A stretch of 46,703 nt of DNA from an uncultured Arenicella sp. (GTDB lineage Bacteria > Pseudomonadota > Gammaproteobacteria > Arenicellales > Arenicellaceae). Shown here piece after piece: positions 45,970-46,703 of the stretch (position 1 is the stretch's first letter; every line of letters starts with the position of its first letter). The notes beneath the pieces were generated by a model that saw only the letters and a list, made by a program, of their open reading frames with translations, was not told where the DNA came from and did not search any database. The DNA lies in NCBI GenBank assembly GCA_937974565.1, contig CALJWL010000044.1, forward strand, positions 1 to 46,703. Direction: 5' to 3'. The position numbers and the translations under genes are program-made.

Positions 45970-46554
45970 ATGAATTTTAATTCAATTTTTAACGGAGCAT
46001 TGCGATTAGCCTTGGCTTTTTATTTGATGATTGTATTTAGCGGTTGCGCATCTTTGGTTGTAAAGCCTTATGAGCAATACGATTCAACTGATAGAGCGTT
46101 TTTAAAAGTAACATCGGGTTCTCTAAATGTAGGTATGTTACAAACATATGTCACACATCAAGATTGCACTGATCGCAGAAGGATGGATGGAGTAGATGGC
46201 ACGTTCCGTTCGCCAAGTAATATTCACCATATACAACCCAATAAACCTTTTGTGATATCTATTTATGCAAGTAAAGGTTCAAAATTTTGCACTTATTCTT
46301 TGTCGTTCATTCCTGAGGCAAAAAAAGATTACGAATTAAAAATCGAAATAGATCCGAAGAACTATTGTTCTAACTCATTAAATGAAAACGGAGTGAGTAT
46401 TCCTGTTTTAGTCTCTGATGCACCTCCTGCTGGGGTAGTTGAATCGAGCCCTTTTTGTAAAGGGCAATTTTTTAGAGAATATAATGCCGGTTTTTTTGAA
46501 ACAACTGTCTACAGGCAAGACGGTTTTGGGGCAATTCCTCTAATTCGAAAATAA
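45970..46554 (+). CDS. Outer-envelope lipoprotein, unknown function
   Basis: 194 residues. Hydrophobic leader at about 9-23, then a lipobox-like FSGC with lipidation Cys26, so it should be processed by signal peptidase II. No Asp at +2, so export to the outer membrane through the Lol system would be expected. The mature part has several Cys residues (near 62, 110, 137, 157) that could form disulfides. No family recognised. A/T-rich codon use compared with the housekeeping genes further left. AAGGA site about 11 nt upstream. Confidence 0.75.
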   Translation: MNFNSIFNGALRLALAFYLMIVFSGCASLVVKPYEQYDSTDRAFLKVTSGSLNVGMLQTYVTHQDCTDRRRMDGVDGTFRSPSNIHHIQPNKPFVISIYASKGSKFCTYSLSFIPEAKKDYELKIEIDPKNYCSNSLNENGVSIPVLVSDAPPAGVVESSPFCKGQFFREYNAGFFETTVYRQDGFGAIPLIRK

Positions 46555-46607
46555 ATAGTAATTCACCCGTGGTGCATTTAGGACTTGATTCTGTAAATTG
46601 AAAAGCG

Positions 46608-46674
46608 AGTTGCTCATTAGCCAAGAAGGTTTATCATTACTTTTTCGCCAAAAAACTCAATGATATGAGCAACT
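46608..46674. repeat. Nested inverted repeat at the right edge
   Basis: Outer arms AGTTGCTCAT (46608-46617) and ATGAGCAACT (46665-46674) are perfect. Inside are TATCATT (46632-46638) / AATGATA (46659-46665) and a TTTTT / AAAAA pair. The whole can fold as one long stem with a 14-nt bulge on the left. It may be a miniature element, an element end or an RNA hairpin. An ATG at 46665 opens a frame (MSNLLRSYTRIHA) that runs off the edge, but no ribosome site precedes it. Confidence 0.5.
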
Positions 46675-46703
46675 TACTTCGTAGTTATACCAGAATACAC
46701 GCT

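Overview
The window looks like a moderate-GC marine-type gammaproteobacterial chromosome. The grounds are the lipid A/KDO cluster order (comEC, exbB, exbD, msbA, lpxK, Trm112-like gene, kdsB), the prfB-lysS pair, glnK-amtB, LolD with a single LolC/E-type permease, RNase D, Mpl and a large TonB-dependent receptor. No plasmid, prophage, CRISPR or complete insertion sequence is visible. I cannot name a genus from sequence alone.

Layout. (1) 1-3683, minus: the N-terminal ~1227 residues of a Sec-exported RHS/YD-repeat protein, cut by the left edge, with its own promoter and a tRNA-Arg(CCT) just upstream. (2) 4477-4923: a small plus-strand protein with repeated YRG motifs, ending at a long bidirectional terminator. 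(3) 5020-15809, minus: DUF1499 protein, NagZ, a leaderless YkuD-domain protein, low-molecular-weight phosphotyrosine phosphatase, KdsB, Trm112-like protein, LpxK, MsbA, ExbD, ExbB, ComEC. (4) 16028-24313: DUF2062 membrane protein (plus), then minus-strand LolD, LolC/E-type permease, LysS, RF2 (with its programmed frameshift), a Sel1/SPOR protein, AmtB and GlnK. (5) 24605-29222, minus: nitronate monooxygenase-like enzyme, PhoQ-like and PhoP-like two-component system, a PepSY-like protein and a glycine-zipper protein. (6) 29414-39692: secreted beta-propeller protein, RNase D, a membrane protein, Mpl, DsbA, PpnN, TonB-dependent receptor. (7) 39860-43012, minus: LpxO-like lipid A hydroxylase, a small membrane protein, RhlE helicase. 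(8) 43423-46703, plus: accessory-looking DNA with a secreted trypsin-like protease, a YgfF-like SDR pseudogene, a DUF3781-like protein, a lipoprotein and an inverted repeat at the right edge.

How the genes connect. The dominant theme is the cell envelope: KDO activation (KdsB), lipid A phosphorylation (LpxK), core-lipid A flipping (MsbA), lipid A hydroxylation (LpxO), lipoprotein release (LolD plus permease), murein recycling (NagZ, Mpl and probably the leaderless YkuD protein), disulfide formation (DsbA) and TonB energisation (ExbB/ExbD plus a receptor). A PhoP/PhoQ-like system sits beside a glycine-zipper gene whose promoter carries an 11-bp-period direct repeat typical of OmpR-family regulator sites. 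The least explained parts are the RHS protein, the YRG-repeat protein, the putative regulator box, and the right-hand accessory segment.
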